Shown one piece after another: positions 1 through 10,638 of a stretch of 64,000 bases of DNA. A program made the translations under genes and the position numbers. How positions within the stretch are numbered: the first letter of the stretch is position 1; each line of letters begins with the position of its first letter. The notes beneath the pieces are model-generated. The model was not told the DNA's origin. It did no database searches and saw only the letters and a list, made by a program, of their open reading frames with translations. The DNA lies in the NCBI GenBank assembly GCA_024169445.1, contig JALKFA010000001.1, forward strand, positions 1,922,001 to 1,986,000, read 5' to 3'. Source of the DNA: Buttiauxella agrestis ATCC 33320. Lineage in GTDB: Bacteria > Pseudomonadota > Gammaproteobacteria > Enterobacterales > Enterobacteriaceae.

Positions 1-1
1 G

Positions 2-319
<318 letters not shown>

Positions 320-355
320 TAAGGTTCGCTCTTATTTGAGCTCTTATTAACCAGG

Positions 356-481
356 TATACCCTTTAGATTTCGAGTTGCAGGTAGACGGCAAACTCAAGA
401 ATCCCCAGGAGCTTACTTAGGTAAGTGACTGGGTGAGTGAGTACAGCCAACGCCCCTGTGGCTTGAAAGATTATGGGTATA
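356..481. repeat. ERIC element (enterobacterial repetitive intergenic consensus)
   Basis: A 126-bp imperfect palindrome begins TATACCC and ends GGGTATA. Its centre reads ATCCCCAGGAGCTTAC then GTAAGTGACTGGG, the ERIC core to which the classic ERIC1R and ERIC2 typing primers correspond. Length and termini match a full-length ERIC. It lies wholly inside the rpsB-tsf spacer, so it is transcribed as part of the operon mRNA and could fold into a long hairpin. Confidence 0.9.
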
Positions 482-497
482 TTGAATAGTTTGGTTA

Positions 498-522
498 GGG
501 GGCCTGCACAGGCCCCCTTTTT
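498..522 (+). terminator. rpsB-tsf intercistronic terminator/attenuator
   Basis: A perfect 9-bp stem (GGGGGCCTG, loop CA, CAGGCCCCC) is followed by TTTTT. It sits about 75 bases before tsf and just after the ERIC element. Its form is that of a rho-independent terminator. Since tsf is normally cotranscribed with rpsB, it probably works as a partial terminator that lowers tsf relative to rpsB. Confidence 0.8.
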
Positions 523-595
523 ATTTTGAGCCAGGGTTCGTCTGTTCCGTGGACCAGGGCTTATCTCTCTCTACGAGATAACCGAGGATTTTAGA

Positions 596-1447
596 ATGGC
601 TGATATTACTGCTGCTCTGGTAAAAGAACTGCGTGAGCGTACTGGCGCAGGCATGATGGATTGCAAAAAGTCACTGACTGAAGCTAATGGCGACATTGAG
701 CTGGCAATCGAAAACATGCGTAAGTCTGGTGCGATCAAAGCGGCTAAGAAAGCAGGCAACGTTGCTGCTGACGGCGTGATCAAAACTAAGATTGCTGACG
801 GCTATGCTGTGATTCTGGAAGTTAACTGCCAGACTGACTTCGTTGCTAAAGATGGTGGTTTCCAGGCATTTGCTGACAAAGTGCTGGACGCTGCTGCTGC
901 AGGCAAAGTAACTGACATCGAAGTGCTGAAAGCACAATTCGAAGAAGAGCGTGTTGCACTGGTTGCTAAAATCGGTGAGAACATCAACGTTCGTCGTGTT
1001 GCTGTTCTGGAAGGCGACGTTCTGGGTAGCTACCTGCACGGTGCTCGCATCGGTGTTGTTGTTGCAGCTAAAGGCGCTGACGAAGAACTGGTTAAGCAAA
1101 TTGCTATGCACGTTGCTGCAAGCAAGCCAGAATTCGTTAAGCCAGAAGATGTGTCTGCTGACGTGGTTGAGAAAGAGTACCAGGTTCAGCTGGACATCGC
1201 TATGCAGTCTGGTAAGCCGAAAGAAATCGCAGAGAAAATGGTTGAAGGCCGCATGAAGAAATTCACCGGCGAAGTTTCTCTGACTGGTCAGCCTTTCGTA
1301 ATCGACCCAAGCAAAACTGTTGCTCAGTTGCTGAAAGAGCACAATGCTGACGTGACTGGCTTCATCCGCTTTGAAGTGGGCGAAGGCATCCAGAAAGTTG
1401 AGACTGACTTCGCAGCAGAAGTTGCTGCAATGTCTAAGCAGTCTTAA
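596..1447 (+). CDS. tsf: Elongation factor Ts
   Basis: The 283-residue product is full length for EF-Ts, the guanine nucleotide exchange factor that releases GDP from EF-Tu in the cytoplasm. The N-terminal UBA-like segment ([20 protein letters not shown], residues 1-20) and the [10 protein letters not shown] motif near residue 80 that contacts EF-Tu are both present. The ATG start is preceded by an AGGAT-type ribosome site. It follows rpsB after a 276-base spacer holding an ERIC element and an attenuator, and a strong terminator follows. Codon bias is high. No anomalies were seen. Confidence 0.98.
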   Translation: MADITAALVKELRERTGAGMMDCKKSLTEANGDIELAIENMRKSGAIKAAKKAGNVAADGVIKTKIADGYAVILEVNCQTDFVAKDGGFQAFADKVLDAAAAGKVTDIEVLKAQFEEERVALVAKIGENINVRRVAVLEGDVLGSYLHGARIGVVVAAKGADEELVKQIAMHVAASKPEFVKPEDVSADVVEKEYQVQLDIAMQSGKPKEIAEKMVEGRMKKFTGEVSLTGQPFVIDPSKTVAQLLKEHNADVTGFIRFEVGEGIQKVETDFAAEVAAMSKQS

Positions 1448-1452
1448 TTTTT

Positions 1453-1482
1453 AAAGGAGCCGCCAATTGGCGGCTCCTTTAT
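1453..1482 (+). terminator. Rho-independent terminator after tsf
   Basis: AAAGGAGCCGCC-AATT-GGCGGCTCCTTTA forms a perfect 12-bp stem with a T-rich end, six bases after the tsf stop codon. It closes the rpsB-tsf transcript. Confidence 0.9.
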
Positions 1483-1589
1483 ATCTGCCTTTAAAAATCA
1501 GTCTGCTCTGATACAGATCTTACTGATATGCGACATTATGTCGCCTGAATTTACCATCCCCATTCGTTGACTGTTCCCAGGAAAGAATC

Positions 1590-2315
1590 ATGGCTACCAA
1601 TGCAAAACCTGTCTACAAACGCATTCTGCTCAAGCTAAGCGGCGAAGCGCTGCAAGGTACCGAAGGCTTCGGTATTGATGCAAGCATCCTTGATCGTATG
1701 GCTCAGGAAATTAAAGAGCTGGTTGAATTGGGCATTCAGGTCGGGGTGGTGATTGGTGGTGGCAACTTATTCCGCGGTGCGGGCCTGGCAAAAGCCGGTA
1801 TGAACCGTGTTGTGGGCGACCACATGGGCATGTTGGCCACCGTCATGAACGGCCTGGCAATGCGTGATGCGCTTCATCGCGCCTATGTGAACGCCCGCTT
1901 GATGTCAGCTATTCCATTGAATGGCGTGTGTGATAACTACAGCTGGGCAGAAGCCATCAGCCTGCTGCGTAATAACCGCGTAGTTATCCTGGCTGCCGGT
2001 ACTGGCAACCCGTTCTTTACCACTGACTCTGCAGCGTGTTTACGCGGTATTGAAATTGAAGCTGACGTCGTATTGAAAGCGACAAAAGTTGATGGCGTGT
2101 TTACCGCAGATCCGGTTCAAGATCCTACCGCTACGCTTTGTGAGCAATTGACCTATACCGAAGTACTGGAAAAAGAACTGAAAGTGATGGACCTGGCGGC
2201 GTTTACCCTCGCACGCGATCACAAAATCCCGATTCGTGTTTTCAACATGAACAAACCTGGTGCGCTTCGCCGTGTTGTGATGGGCGAAAAAGAAGGCACT
2301 TTAATCACTGAATAA
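1590..2315 (+). CDS. pyrH: UMP kinase
   Basis: The 241-residue protein is the usual length for bacterial UMP kinase, which phosphorylates UMP to UDP as a cytoplasmic hexamer in pyrimidine nucleotide synthesis. The amino-acid-kinase fold motifs are visible: [12 protein letters not shown] near the N-terminus (ATP-binding Lys), [16 protein letters not shown] around residues 53-68, and [12 protein letters not shown]. The start ATG follows AGGAAAGA. It lies between tsf and frr as in E. coli, with its own upstream spacer of 107 bases after the tsf terminator, so it should have its own promoter. Confidence 0.98.
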   Translation: MATNAKPVYKRILLKLSGEALQGTEGFGIDASILDRMAQEIKELVELGIQVGVVIGGGNLFRGAGLAKAGMNRVVGDHMGMLATVMNGLAMRDALHRAYVNARLMSAIPLNGVCDNYSWAEAISLLRNNRVVILAAGTGNPFFTTDSAACLRGIEIEADVVLKATKVDGVFTADPVQDPTATLCEQLTYTEVLEKELKVMDLAAFTLARDHKIPIRVFNMNKPGALRRVVMGEKEGTLITE

Positions 2316-2486
2316 TTTCAGTCGATGATAAATCAGGGTAAGATTCGATTTCACTTACTCTGATTAATTGAGTAGCAGGCAACCCCAACGGGCGCCATGA
2401 ATAAACAGGGCTATACTTAGCTCGCAGCGTCTGCATCGCAGCGTGAAGTGTGGTCTGCCCTAAACCAGTTTTCAAGGATTCGTAAC

Positions 2487-3044
2487 GTGATAAGTGATAT
2501 CAGAAAAGATGCCGAAGTGCGTATGGAAAAATGCGTAGAAGCATTCAAAACTCAAATCAGTAAAATCCGCACCGGTCGCGCCTCTCCATCTCTGCTGGAC
2601 GGTATCATTGTGGAGTATTACGGAACACCAACTCCACTGCGCCAACTGGCAAGTGTAACGGTTGAAGATTCTCGTACACTGAAGATCAACGTGTTTGACC
2701 GCTCTCTGAGCCAGGCCGTTGAGAAAGCGATCATGACTTCCGACCTCGGTCTGAACCCAAGCTCTGCCGGTACCGACATTCGTGTTCCACTACCAGCACT
2801 GACTGAAGAACGTCGTAAAGACCTGATCAAAATTGTACGTGGCGAAGCTGAAGGCGCGCGCGTTGCGGTTCGTAACGTTCGCCGTGATGCTAACGACAAA
2901 GTTAAAGCGCTGCTGAAAGATAAAGAAATCAGTGAAGATGACGATCGTCGTTCACAGGATGACGTTCAGAAAATGACTGATGCTGCTATCAAAAAAGTAG
3001 ATGCTGCGCTTGCTGAGAAAGAAGCTGAGTTGATGCAGTTCTAA
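2487..3044 (+). CDS. frr: Ribosome recycling factor
   Basis: The 185-residue product splits post-termination ribosomes together with EF-G. The GTG at 2487 is chosen as the start: it gives [16 protein letters not shown], the family N-terminus, has AAGGA eight bases upstream, and yields the standard 185 residues. An upstream in-frame start at 2448 would add 13 unrelated residues. The three-helix-bundle residues [14 protein letters not shown] and [20 protein letters not shown] are conserved. The 171-base gap after pyrH probably holds the frr promoter. Confidence 0.97.
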   Translation: MISDIRKDAEVRMEKCVEAFKTQISKIRTGRASPSLLDGIIVEYYGTPTPLRQLASVTVEDSRTLKINVFDRSLSQAVEKAIMTSDLGLNPSSAGTDIRVPLPALTEERRKDLIKIVRGEAEGARVAVRNVRRDANDKVKALLKDKEISEDDDRRSQDDVQKMTDAAIKKVDAALAEKEAELMQF

Positions 3045-3063
3045 TCCGTTGAGATGACGGATC

Positions 3064-3117
3064 AAACGCCGTATACAGGCTGTGGCTAACGTTGCAGTCA
3101 TTGTTTACGGCGTTTTG
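3064..3117 (+). terminator. Possible terminator after frr
   Basis: AAACGCCGTA at 3064 pairs with TACGGCGTTT at 3106-3115, followed by TGTTTTT. The stem is perfect but the loop is long (about 32 bases), so strength is uncertain. It could end the frr transcript or act as a leader hairpin for dxr. Confidence 0.5.
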
Positions 3118-3193
3118 TTTTTCACGCGAAAGTGTCGGCAATCTCTCTGTGTCGCGGCAAACTATTATTAATTCTAAAATTCCAGAGCGTCTT

Positions 3194-4393
3194 ATGAAGC
3201 AACTGACCATTCTTGGCTCTACCGGGTCTATCGGTACCAGTACCCTTAGCGTTGTTCGTCATAATCCTGAGAAGTTTTCCGTCACGGCATTAGTTGCCGG
3301 GAAAAATGTCGCGCGTATGGCCGAGCAGTGCCTGGAGTTCCAGCCAAAATGGGCAGTGATGGATGATGAGAAGTCTGCCGGTGAGTTACGTCGCCTGTTA
3401 AAAGAGCATGGGAGTCGCACCGAAGTCCTGGCAGGGCAGCAAGCGGCTTGCGAAATGGCCGCGCTGGATGAAGTTAATCAGGTTATGGCCGCGATTGTTG
3501 GTGCTGCGGGGTTGTTACCAACACTTGCAGCTATCGCTGCAGGCAAGCAAGTTTTACTGGCAAACAAAGAGTCGTTAGTGACTTGTGGTCGTCTATTTAT
3601 GGACGCCGTTCAACGCAGTAAAGCCCAGTTGCTACCTATCGACAGTGAACACAACGCAATTTTTCAGAGTTTGCCGGAACCAATCCAGCAAAACCTCGGG
3701 TACGCTGAACTTGAGAGTAATGGCGTTTCGTCCATTATTCTTACTGGGTCAGGTGGCCCGTTCCGTGAGACGCCTTTAGGCGACTTGGCTGCAATGACGC
3801 CAGACCAGGCTTGTAGCCATCCGAACTGGTCGATGGGACGTAAAATCTCTGTCGATTCAGCCACCATGATGAATAAAGGTCTCGAATATATTGAAGCTCG
3901 CTGGCTATTCAATGCAACAGCGAAGCAAATGGAAGTCCTGATACATCCGCAGTCGGTTATCCATTCGATGGTTCGCTATCGCGATGGCAGTGTATTGGCA
4001 CAATTGGGCGCGCCAGATATGCGCACACCAATCGCACATGCAATGGCGTTCCCGGAGCGTGTTATATCCGGTGTTGAGCCGCTCGATTTTTGTAAAATTG
4101 GCACTTTCACCTTCATGGAACCAGACTATCACCGCTATCCTTGTCTGAAATTGGCGATGGACGCGTTTGAGCAGGGGCAGGCCGCAACGACAGTACTAAA
4201 TGCGGCTAATGAAGTGGTTGTTGAAGCCTTCTTACGCGAACAACTGCGATTCACCGAGATTGCAGCCCTGAATCGGGCCGTGTTGGAAAGTGTTGATTTG
4301 ACGGAACCGAAGAGCGTTGAAGATGTGATTACTGTGGACGCAAAAGCGCGTGAAGTTGCCCGAAATTTGGTGACACGTATCGCTTCCCGATGA
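3194..4393 (+). CDS. dxr: 1-deoxy-D-xylulose 5-phosphate reductoisomerase
   Basis: The 399-residue enzyme converts DXP to 2-C-methyl-D-erythritol 4-phosphate with NADPH and a divalent metal, the committed step of the MEP isoprenoid pathway. The start at 3194 gives [14 protein letters not shown], with the NADPH-binding GSTGSIG motif at residues 8-14. A longer frame begins at 3092 but its first 34 residues do not resemble the family. DSEHNAIFQ (metal-binding Asp/Glu) and [13 protein letters not shown] are present. E. coli Dxr has 398 residues. It supplies precursors for the next gene, uppS. Confidence 0.97.
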   Translation: MKQLTILGSTGSIGTSTLSVVRHNPEKFSVTALVAGKNVARMAEQCLEFQPKWAVMDDEKSAGELRRLLKEHGSRTEVLAGQQAACEMAALDEVNQVMAAIVGAAGLLPTLAAIAAGKQVLLANKESLVTCGRLFMDAVQRSKAQLLPIDSEHNAIFQSLPEPIQQNLGYAELESNGVSSIILTGSGGPFRETPLGDLAAMTPDQACSHPNWSMGRKISVDSATMMNKGLEYIEARWLFNATAKQMEVLIHPQSVIHSMVRYRDGSVLAQLGAPDMRTPIAHAMAFPERVISGVEPLDFCKIGTFTFMEPDYHRYPCLKLAMDAFEQGQAATTVLNAANEVVVEAFLREQLRFTEIAALNRAVLESVDLTEPKSVEDVITVDAKAREVARNLVTRIASR

Positions 4394-4492
4394 TTATTCA
4401 TCCGGCTGATGTGCCTCCATTTGTTAGCTCTGTGCTTCAGTGATATAGTCTGCGCCATCTTTCAGTCGATAATTATTGACTGAAAGATAGGT

Positions 4493-4519
4493 AAGCCGTG
4501 TTATAGCACGGCTTTTTTA
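4493..4519 (+). terminator. Rho-independent terminator after dxr
   Basis: AAGCCGTG-TTATAG-CACGGCTT is followed by TTTT. A second hairpin (CTTTCAGTC ... GACTGAAAG, 4459-4486) lies just upstream. The pair sits between dxr and uppS, implying that uppS also has its own promoter in 4520-4579. Confidence 0.8.
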
Positions 4520-4579
4520 TGTAAAAGCTGAAATCATTCTGAGTACCGCTTAATCCTTATCTGGGAATAATTACGTCTT

Positions 4580-5332
4580 ATGTTGTCTGCAAACCAACAA
4601 TTAAGCGAATCACAATCTGACCATGGCGCACGTCATGTTGCCATCATTATGGACGGTAATGGACGTTGGGCTAAACGACAGGGGAAGATGAGGATTTCCG
4701 GTCATAAAGCGGGTGCGAAATCAGTACGGCGGGCTGTGAGTTTTGCAGCAAATAACGGTATTGATGCGCTAACACTTTATGCCTTCAGTAGTGAAAACTG
4801 GAATCGCCCTGCTCAAGAAGTCAGCGCGTTGATGGAATTGTTCGTGTGGGCTTTAGACAGTGAAGTCAAAAGTTTACATCGACACAATGTTCGTCTGCGG
4901 ATTATTGGTGATACCAGTCGATTCAATGCTCGCCTGCAAGAACGTATTAACAAAGCCGAAGCCCTCACCAGTGCCAATACCGGTTTAACTCTCAACATTG
5001 CCGCGAATTATGGCGGACGTTGGGATATTATTCAGGGAGTGCGGCATCTTGCCGAACAGGTACAGGAAGGCTTATTGCGCCCAGACCAGATTGATGAAGA
5101 GATGCTGAGTCAGCAAATCTGCATGAATGAACTGGCTCCCGTAGATTTAGTAATTAGGACAGGGGGAGAGCATCGTATCAGTAACTTTCTGATTTGGCAG
5201 ATTGCCTATGCAGAACTTTATTTCACTGATGTTCTTTGGCCTGATTTCGATGAACAAGACTTTGAAGGTGCACTACATGCTTTTGCAAATCGAGAGCGTC
5301 GTTTTGGCGGCACGGCACCTGGTAGTGAGTAA
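4580..5332 (+). CDS. uppS: Undecaprenyl diphosphate synthase (ditrans, polycis)
   Basis: The 250-residue cis-prenyltransferase adds eight isopentenyl units to farnesyl diphosphate to make the C55 carrier lipid for peptidoglycan and O-antigen. The diagnostic HVAIIMDGNGRWAK block is at residues 19-32 (catalytic Asp25), and RTGGEHRISNFLIWQ and LYFTDVLWPDF are in the C-terminal half. E. coli has 253 residues; the few variable N-terminal residues account for the difference. It precedes cdsA by 18 bases, so the two are cotranscribed. Confidence 0.97.
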   Translation: MLSANQQLSESQSDHGARHVAIIMDGNGRWAKRQGKMRISGHKAGAKSVRRAVSFAANNGIDALTLYAFSSENWNRPAQEVSALMELFVWALDSEVKSLHRHNVRLRIIGDTSRFNARLQERINKAEALTSANTGLTLNIAANYGGRWDIIQGVRHLAEQVQEGLLRPDQIDEEMLSQQICMNELAPVDLVIRTGGEHRISNFLIWQIAYAELYFTDVLWPDFDEQDFEGALHAFANRERRFGGTAPGSE

Positions 5333-5350
5333 GCCTGTTGGGGGTCACCT

Positions 5351-6208
5351 TTGCTGAAGTATCGCCTGCTTTCTGCGTTTATTTTAATCCCGGTGGTTAT
5401 AGCCGCGCTATTTTGGCTCCCACCCGTAGGATTTGCTATTACCACTCTGGTGGTCTGCATGCTCGCCGCCTGGGAATGGGGGCAACTGGCAGGCTTTAAA
5501 GCACGCTCTCAACGAGTATGGCTTGCTGTGCTGTGCGGCCTGTTATTGGCGCTGATGTTGTTTGCATTGCCCGAATACCAGCGTACGGTCCATATTCCGC
5601 TCATTGAGGCGTCACTTTGGGCATCGCTTGCCTGGTGGTTTGCGGCACTGCTACTGGTGTTGTTCTATCCGGGCTCTGCATCCATTTGGCGTAATTCAAA
5701 AACACTGCGTTTGGTATTTGGTGTGCTGACGATCGTGCCGTTTTTCTGGGGCATGATTGTACTGCGTAACTGGCATTACGATATCAACCACTACACCGGT
5801 TCAATCTGGCTGTTGTATGTAATGGTACTGGTCTGGGGCGCGGACTCCGGAGCGTATATGTTTGGCAAAATGTTTGGCAAACATAAACTAGCTCCGAAAG
5901 TATCGCCTGGCAAAACATGGCAGGGCTTCTTCGGTGGCTTGTTCACTTCTGCGATTATCTCAGTGCTGTTCGGCATGTGGGCGAACCTGGATGTGTCACC
6001 GGCTATCCTGTTGACCTGTTCGGTCGTTGCGGCTCTGGCTTCAGTTCTTGGTGACTTAACCGAAAGCATGTTTAAGCGCGAAGCTGGGATTAAAGATAGC
6101 GGTCACCTGATCCCCGGTCATGGTGGTATCCTTGACCGCATTGATAGCCTTACAGCAGCAGTACCGGTATTTGCCTGTCTGTTATTGCTGGTATTCAGGA
6201 CGATTTAA
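5351..6208 (+). CDS. cdsA: Phosphatidate cytidylyltransferase (CDP-diglyceride synthase)
   Basis: The 285-residue integral membrane enzyme makes CDP-diacylglycerol from phosphatidic acid and CTP, the precursor of all phospholipids. The family signature [18 protein letters not shown] with a following DRID is near the C-terminus, and about eight hydrophobic segments are visible. The start is a TTG at 5351 giving [10 protein letters not shown] as in E. coli; no ATG gives this N-terminus. The gap to rseP is 11 bases, so uppS-cdsA-rseP form one transcript. Confidence 0.97.
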   Translation: MLKYRLLSAFILIPVVIAALFWLPPVGFAITTLVVCMLAAWEWGQLAGFKARSQRVWLAVLCGLLLALMLFALPEYQRTVHIPLIEASLWASLAWWFAALLLVLFYPGSASIWRNSKTLRLVFGVLTIVPFFWGMIVLRNWHYDINHYTGSIWLLYVMVLVWGADSGAYMFGKMFGKHKLAPKVSPGKTWQGFFGGLFTSAIISVLFGMWANLDVSPAILLTCSVVAALASVLGDLTESMFKREAGIKDSGHLIPGHGGILDRIDSLTAAVPVFACLLLLVFRTI

Positions 6209-6219
6209 CGGAAGGTTAT

Positions 6220-7572
6220 ATGCTGAGCTTACTCTGGAATTTGGCTGCATTTATCGTTGCACTGGGTGTGTTAATTACCGTGCATGAGTTCGGCCATTTT
6301 TGGGTTGCTCGTCGCTGCGGCGTAAAAGTAGAGCGTTTTTCCATTGGTTTTGGTAAAGCGCTCTGGCGTCGCACTGACCGTCATGGTACCGAATTTGTCA
6401 TTGCCCTAATCCCTCTTGGCGGCTACGTCAAAATGCTTGATGAACGTGTTGAGCCGGTTAGCCCGGAACTGCGCCATCAGGCTTTCAATAACAAAACTGT
6501 TTCTCAACGAGCAGCAATTATTGCTGCCGGTCCGATTGCTAACTTTATCTTCGCTGTGTTTGCTTATTGGCTTGTGTTTATCATTGGTGTGCCCGGTGTT
6601 CGTCCGATTGTTGGCGAAGTTATGCCCAACTCGATAGCGGCCGAAGCACAAATTGCACAAGGCACGGAACTTAAAGCGATAGATGGTATCGAAACGCCTG
6701 ATTGGGAATCAGTTCAACTTGCGTTAATGGGCAAAATTGGCGATGACAGCGTCAAGATGACGACGGCACCGTTGGGCTCGAATCTGAAAAGTGAAAAAAC
6801 GCTCGATTTGCGCCACTGGCAATTTGACCCAGAGAAGCAGAATCCGATCACTTCTTTAGGTATCGAACCACGTCGTCCGCAGATTGAGACAGTACTACAG
6901 GAAGTACAGCCAAATTCCGCAGCGGAAAAAGCGGGTTTGCAAGCTGGAGACAGGATCGCTAAAGTCAACGGTGCGGCACTGACTCAGTGGACAGAATTTG
7001 TTAGTCAGGTGCGTGACAATCCAGGTCAGCCACTGGAGCTAGAAATAGAAAGACAAGGGGCGCTCTTGTCTTTAACGTTGATACCGGATACAAAACCGGG
7101 TAAAGCGAAGGCTGAAGGGTTTGCGGGTGTGGTTCCAAAGGTTATCCCGCTACCGGATGAGTATAAAACAGTACGCCAGTATGGGCCGTTTGCGGCTGTT
7201 GCGGAAGCCACGGATAAAACCTGGCAACTGATGAAGCTTACGGTCAATATGCTGGGAAAATTAATAACCGGTGACATCAAGCTGAATAACCTCAGTGGGC
7301 CAATCTCCATAGCTCAAGGGGCTGGTATGTCAGCGGAATCTGGGTTGATTTACTATCTGATGTTCCTGGCGCTGATTAGCGTCAATCTGGGGATTATCAA
7401 CCTGTTTCCGTTACCCGTCCTCGACGGGGGGCATCTGCTCTTTTTGGCGATTGAGAAACTGAAAGGTGGGCCGGTTTCCGAGCGAGTTCAAGACTTTAGT
7501 TACCGCATTGGCTCTATATTGCTGGTGCTGTTGATGGGGCTTGCACTTTTCAATGATTTCTCTCGGTTTTAG
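6220..7572 (+). CDS. rseP: RseP inner-membrane site-2 zinc metalloprotease
   Basis: The 450-residue S2P protease cuts the anti-sigma factor RseA inside the membrane after DegS, releasing sigma-E, and clears leftover signal peptides. The zinc motif HEFGH is at residues 22-26 in the first transmembrane helix; the third ligand lies in [10 protein letters not shown] near the C-terminus. Two PDZ domains occupy the central periplasmic part, the second seen as [18 protein letters not shown]. Length equals E. coli RseP. It is followed 33 bases later by bamA, linking the envelope-stress protease with outer-membrane assembly. Confidence 0.97.
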   Translation: MLSLLWNLAAFIVALGVLITVHEFGHFWVARRCGVKVERFSIGFGKALWRRTDRHGTEFVIALIPLGGYVKMLDERVEPVSPELRHQAFNNKTVSQRAAIIAAGPIANFIFAVFAYWLVFIIGVPGVRPIVGEVMPNSIAAEAQIAQGTELKAIDGIETPDWESVQLALMGKIGDDSVKMTTAPLGSNLKSEKTLDLRHWQFDPEKQNPITSLGIEPRRPQIETVLQEVQPNSAAEKAGLQAGDRIAKVNGAALTQWTEFVSQVRDNPGQPLELEIERQGALLSLTLIPDTKPGKAKAEGFAGVVPKVIPLPDEYKTVRQYGPFAAVAEATDKTWQLMKLTVNMLGKLITGDIKLNNLSGPISIAQGAGMSAESGLIYYLMFLALISVNLGIINLFPLPVLDGGHLLFLAIEKLKGGPVSERVQDFSYRIGSILLVLLMGLALFNDFSRF

Positions 7573-7605
7573 AGAGAATTAGGTTAGGAAGAACGCATAA
7601 CAACG

Positions 7606-10014
7606 ATGGCGATGAAAAAGTTGCTCATAGCGTCGCTGCTGTTTAGCAGCGCCACCGTATACGGTGCAGACGGGTTCGTGGTGAAGGATATTCATTTCGA
7701 AGGCCTGCAGCGAGTCGCCGTCGGTGCGGCCCTCCTCAGCATGCCGGTTCGCGTAGGCGATACTGTCTCTGACGAGGATATCAGTAATACTATCCGTTCA
7801 CTTTTTGCTACCGGGAACTTCGAAGATGTCCGGGTACTGCGTGATGGTGAAACGTTGGTTGTACAGGTGAAAGAACGCCCGACAATCGCGAGTATTACTT
7901 TCTCTGGTAACAAGTCCGTGAAGGACGACATGCTTAAACAGAACCTCGAGGCTTCTAGCGTGCGTGTCGGTGAGTCACTGGACAGAACAACCCTGGCCGA
8001 TATTGAAAAAGGGCTGGAAGATTTCTATTACAGCGTTGGTAAATACAGTGCCAGCGTGAAAGCCGTTGTTACGCCACTGCCGCGTAACCGTGTTGACCTG
8101 AAACTGGTATTCCAGGAAGGCGTTTCCGCCAAAATTCAGCAAATCAACATCGTGGGCAACCATGCGTTTACTACTGACGAGCTCATTTCGCACTTCCAGT
8201 TGCGTGATGAGGTGCCGTGGTGGAACGTGGTGGGCGATCGTAAATATCAGAAGCAGAAGCTTGCTGGTGATCTCGAAACACTGCGCAGTTACTACCTGGA
8301 TCGTGGTTATGCACGCTTTAACATCGATTCTACCCAGGTCAGCCTGACGCCTGATAAGAAAAGCATTTACGTTACCATCAACGTGACAGAAGGTGATCAG
8401 TATAAGATTGCTGGCGTGACGGTGAGCGGTAATCTGGCAGGGCACTCAGCAGAAATTGAAACGCTGACTAAGCTCAAGCCGGGCGAGCTTTATAACGGCA
8501 CTAAAGTGACCAAAATGGAAGACGACATCAAGAAATTGTTGGGTCGTTATGGTTACGCCTATCCGCGCGTGCAAACACAACCTGAAATCAATGATGCAGA
8601 CAAGACCGTTAAACTGCATGTTAACGTTGATTCAGGTAACCGTTACTACGTACGTAAAATTCGCTTTGAAGGTAACGACACCAGTAAAGATTCTGTCCTG
8701 CGTCGCGAAATGCGCCAAATGGAAGGAACGTGGCTGGGTAGTGATCTTGTCGACTCAGGCAAAGAACGTCTGAACCGTCTGGGATACTTCGAAACTGTAG
8801 ATGTCGACACGCAGCGTGTGTCAGGTAGCTCTGACCAGGTTGATGTGGTTTACAAAGTTAAGGAGCGTAATACCGGTAGCTTCAACTTTGGTATCGGTTA
8901 CGGTACTGAAAGTGGTATCAGCTTCCAGGTGGGTGTCCAGCAGGATAACTGGCTTGGAACGGGTTACTCTGTCGGTATCAACGGGACCAAAAACGATTAT
9001 CAGACATATGCGGAATTGTCCTTAACCGACCCGTACTTTACAGTTGATGGTGTGAGCCTTGGCGGTCGTGTCTTCTACAACGACTTTAAAGCAGATGACG
9101 CGGACCTTTCTGACTACACCAACAAAAGTTATGGTGTGGATGGAACCCTTGGTTTCCCGGTTAATGAAAACAACACGTTGCGTCTTGGTGTAGGTTATGT
9201 ACACAACGACCTGTCCAACATGCAGCCGCAGGTTGCGATGTGGCGTTACCTGGATTCAATGGGTCAATCAGCGGGTACTACGTCGACTGATAATGGTTTT
9301 GCGGCAGATGACTTCACGCTGAACTATGGCTGGACGTATAACAAACTTGACCGTGGTTACTTCCCAACGGAAGGTTCACGTGTGAACCTGAACGGTAAAG
9401 TGACCGTACCAGGTTCTGACAACGAGTTCTACAAAGTCACGTTTGATACAGCAAGCTACTTCCCAATTGATGATGATCATACCTGGGTAATGTTAGGCCG
9501 TGCTCGTATTGGTTACGGTGATGGCCTGGGCGGCAAAGAAATGCCGTTCTATGAAAACTTCTATGCCGGTGGTTCCAGTACAGTCCGTGGCTTCCAGTCC
9601 AACAACATTGGTCCGAAAGCGGTCTATATTGGTGGTCCTGGAAATGATAATTGCGACCAGCCTAACGGGTATTGCTCATCCGACGATGCAGTCGGTGGTA
9701 ACGCAATGGCTGTGGCAAGTTTAGAACTTATCACGCCAACACCATTCCTGAGCGATAAGTACGCGAACTCAGTTCGTACTTCCTTGTTCATGGACATGGG
9801 TACCGTTTGGGATACAAACTGGGATAATGAGAAGTATTCTGCTGATGGGATTCCTGATTACAGTGACCCAAGCAATATTCGTATGTCAGCAGGTATAGCA
9901 TTGCAATGGATGTCACCATTAGGGCCGTTGGTATTCTCTTATGCCCAACCGTTCAAGAAATATGAAGGTGACAAAGCGGAACAATTCCAGTTTAACATTG
10001 GTAAAACCTGGTAA
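7606..10014 (+). CDS. bamA: BamA outer-membrane protein assembly factor
   Basis: The 802-residue central subunit of the BAM complex folds and inserts beta-barrel proteins. A signal peptide ([20 protein letters not shown]) precedes five POTRA domains (about residues 21-420) and a 16-strand barrel with the VRGF motif in loop 6. The protein ends FNIGKTW, the family C-terminal beta signal. It is eight residues shorter than E. coli BamA (810); the difference lies in extracellular loops, where the loop 6 segment around [12 protein letters not shown] keeps its cysteine pair but is compact. skp follows after 120 bases. Confidence 0.98.
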   Translation: MAMKKLLIASLLFSSATVYGADGFVVKDIHFEGLQRVAVGAALLSMPVRVGDTVSDEDISNTIRSLFATGNFEDVRVLRDGETLVVQVKERPTIASITFSGNKSVKDDMLKQNLEASSVRVGESLDRTTLADIEKGLEDFYYSVGKYSASVKAVVTPLPRNRVDLKLVFQEGVSAKIQQINIVGNHAFTTDELISHFQLRDEVPWWNVVGDRKYQKQKLAGDLETLRSYYLDRGYARFNIDSTQVSLTPDKKSIYVTINVTEGDQYKIAGVTVSGNLAGHSAEIETLTKLKPGELYNGTKVTKMEDDIKKLLGRYGYAYPRVQTQPEINDADKTVKLHVNVDSGNRYYVRKIRFEGNDTSKDSVLRREMRQMEGTWLGSDLVDSGKERLNRLGYFETVDVDTQRVSGSSDQVDVVYKVKERNTGSFNFGIGYGTESGISFQVGVQQDNWLGTGYSVGINGTKNDYQTYAELSLTDPYFTVDGVSLGGRVFYNDFKADDADLSDYTNKSYGVDGTLGFPVNENNTLRLGVGYVHNDLSNMQPQVAMWRYLDSMGQSAGTTSTDNGFAADDFTLNYGWTYNKLDRGYFPTEGSRVNLNGKVTVPGSDNEFYKVTFDTASYFPIDDDHTWVMLGRARIGYGDGLGGKEMPFYENFYAGGSSTVRGFQSNNIGPKAVYIGGPGNDNCDQPNGYCSSDDAVGGNAMAVASLELITPTPFLSDKYANSVRTSLFMDMGTVWDTNWDNEKYSADGIPDYSDPSNIRMSAGIALQWMSPLGPLVFSYAQPFKKYEGDKAEQFQFNIGKTW

Positions 10015-10056
10015 TTGTTTTGCGCAAAGGAATGCGAGTAAGCAGTGTCGCGTTGA

Positions 10057-10084
10057 TGCCAGTTCGCTAAATGCAGAACTGGCA
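10057..10084 (+). other. Hairpin in the bamA-skp spacer
   Basis: TGCCAGTTC pairs perfectly with GAACTGGCA across a 10-base loop. There is no T-run straight after it, so it is more likely an mRNA processing or stability structure between bamA and skp than a terminator. Confidence 0.45.
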
Positions 10085-10134
10085 CTCGCAAAAAGAGTGT
10101 CTCAGGACACATACGGGATGGTAAGGAGTTAATT

Positions 10135-10635
10135 GTGAAAAAGTGGTTATTTGCCGCAGGTCTTGGCCTCGCTATGGCTGCATCAGCCAGTGTTCAAGCA
10201 GCTGACAGCATTGCTGTAGTGAACATGGGTAATCTGTTCCAACAGGTTGCACAGAGCACCGGTGTGTCCAAAACTTTGGAAAACGAGTTCAAAGGCCGCG
10301 CGAGCGAGTTGCAGAATATGGAAGGCGATCTGCAATCCAAAATGCAAAAGCTGCAACGTGATGGTTCTACCATGAAAGCTGCTGACCGTAGCAAAATGGA
10401 AAAAGATCTGATGGCTCAGCGCCAGCAGTTCCAGACCAAAGCTCAAGCTTTTGAACAAGACCGTAACCGTCGTTCTAACGAAGAACGTGGTAAACTGGTT
10501 ACTCGTATTCAGAGCGCAGTGAAGAAAGTTGCTGACGACAAAGGCTACGACGTAGTTCTGGATACTAACACCGTTGCTTATGCAGGCAGCAGTGTAAAAG
10601 ACATCACTTCAGATGTTCTGAAACAGGTTAAATAA
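10135..10635 (+). CDS. skp: Periplasmic chaperone Skp
   Basis: The 166-residue precursor is a trimeric periplasmic chaperone that carries unfolded outer-membrane proteins to BAM. The signal peptide [20 protein letters not shown] ends at VQA before ADS (cleavage after residue 22). The body is rich in Lys, Gln and Glu and forms the long coiled-coil tentacles ([19 protein letters not shown]). The start is GTG at 10135 with AAGGAG upstream. It sits between bamA and lpxD as in E. coli (161 residues), and only three bases separate it from lpxD. Confidence 0.97.
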   Translation: MKKWLFAAGLGLAMAASASVQAADSIAVVNMGNLFQQVAQSTGVSKTLENEFKGRASELQNMEGDLQSKMQKLQRDGSTMKAADRSKMEKDLMAQRQQFQTKAQAFEQDRNRRSNEERGKLVTRIQSAVKKVADDKGYDVVLDTNTVAYAGSSVKDITSDVLKQVK

Positions 10636-10638
10636 GTA

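Noticed and set aside
7975-8445. Long antisense frames inside bamA, lpxD, proS and tsf
   Set aside because: Each mirrors a well-supported gene with strong codon bias, has no ribosome site and no family resemblance.
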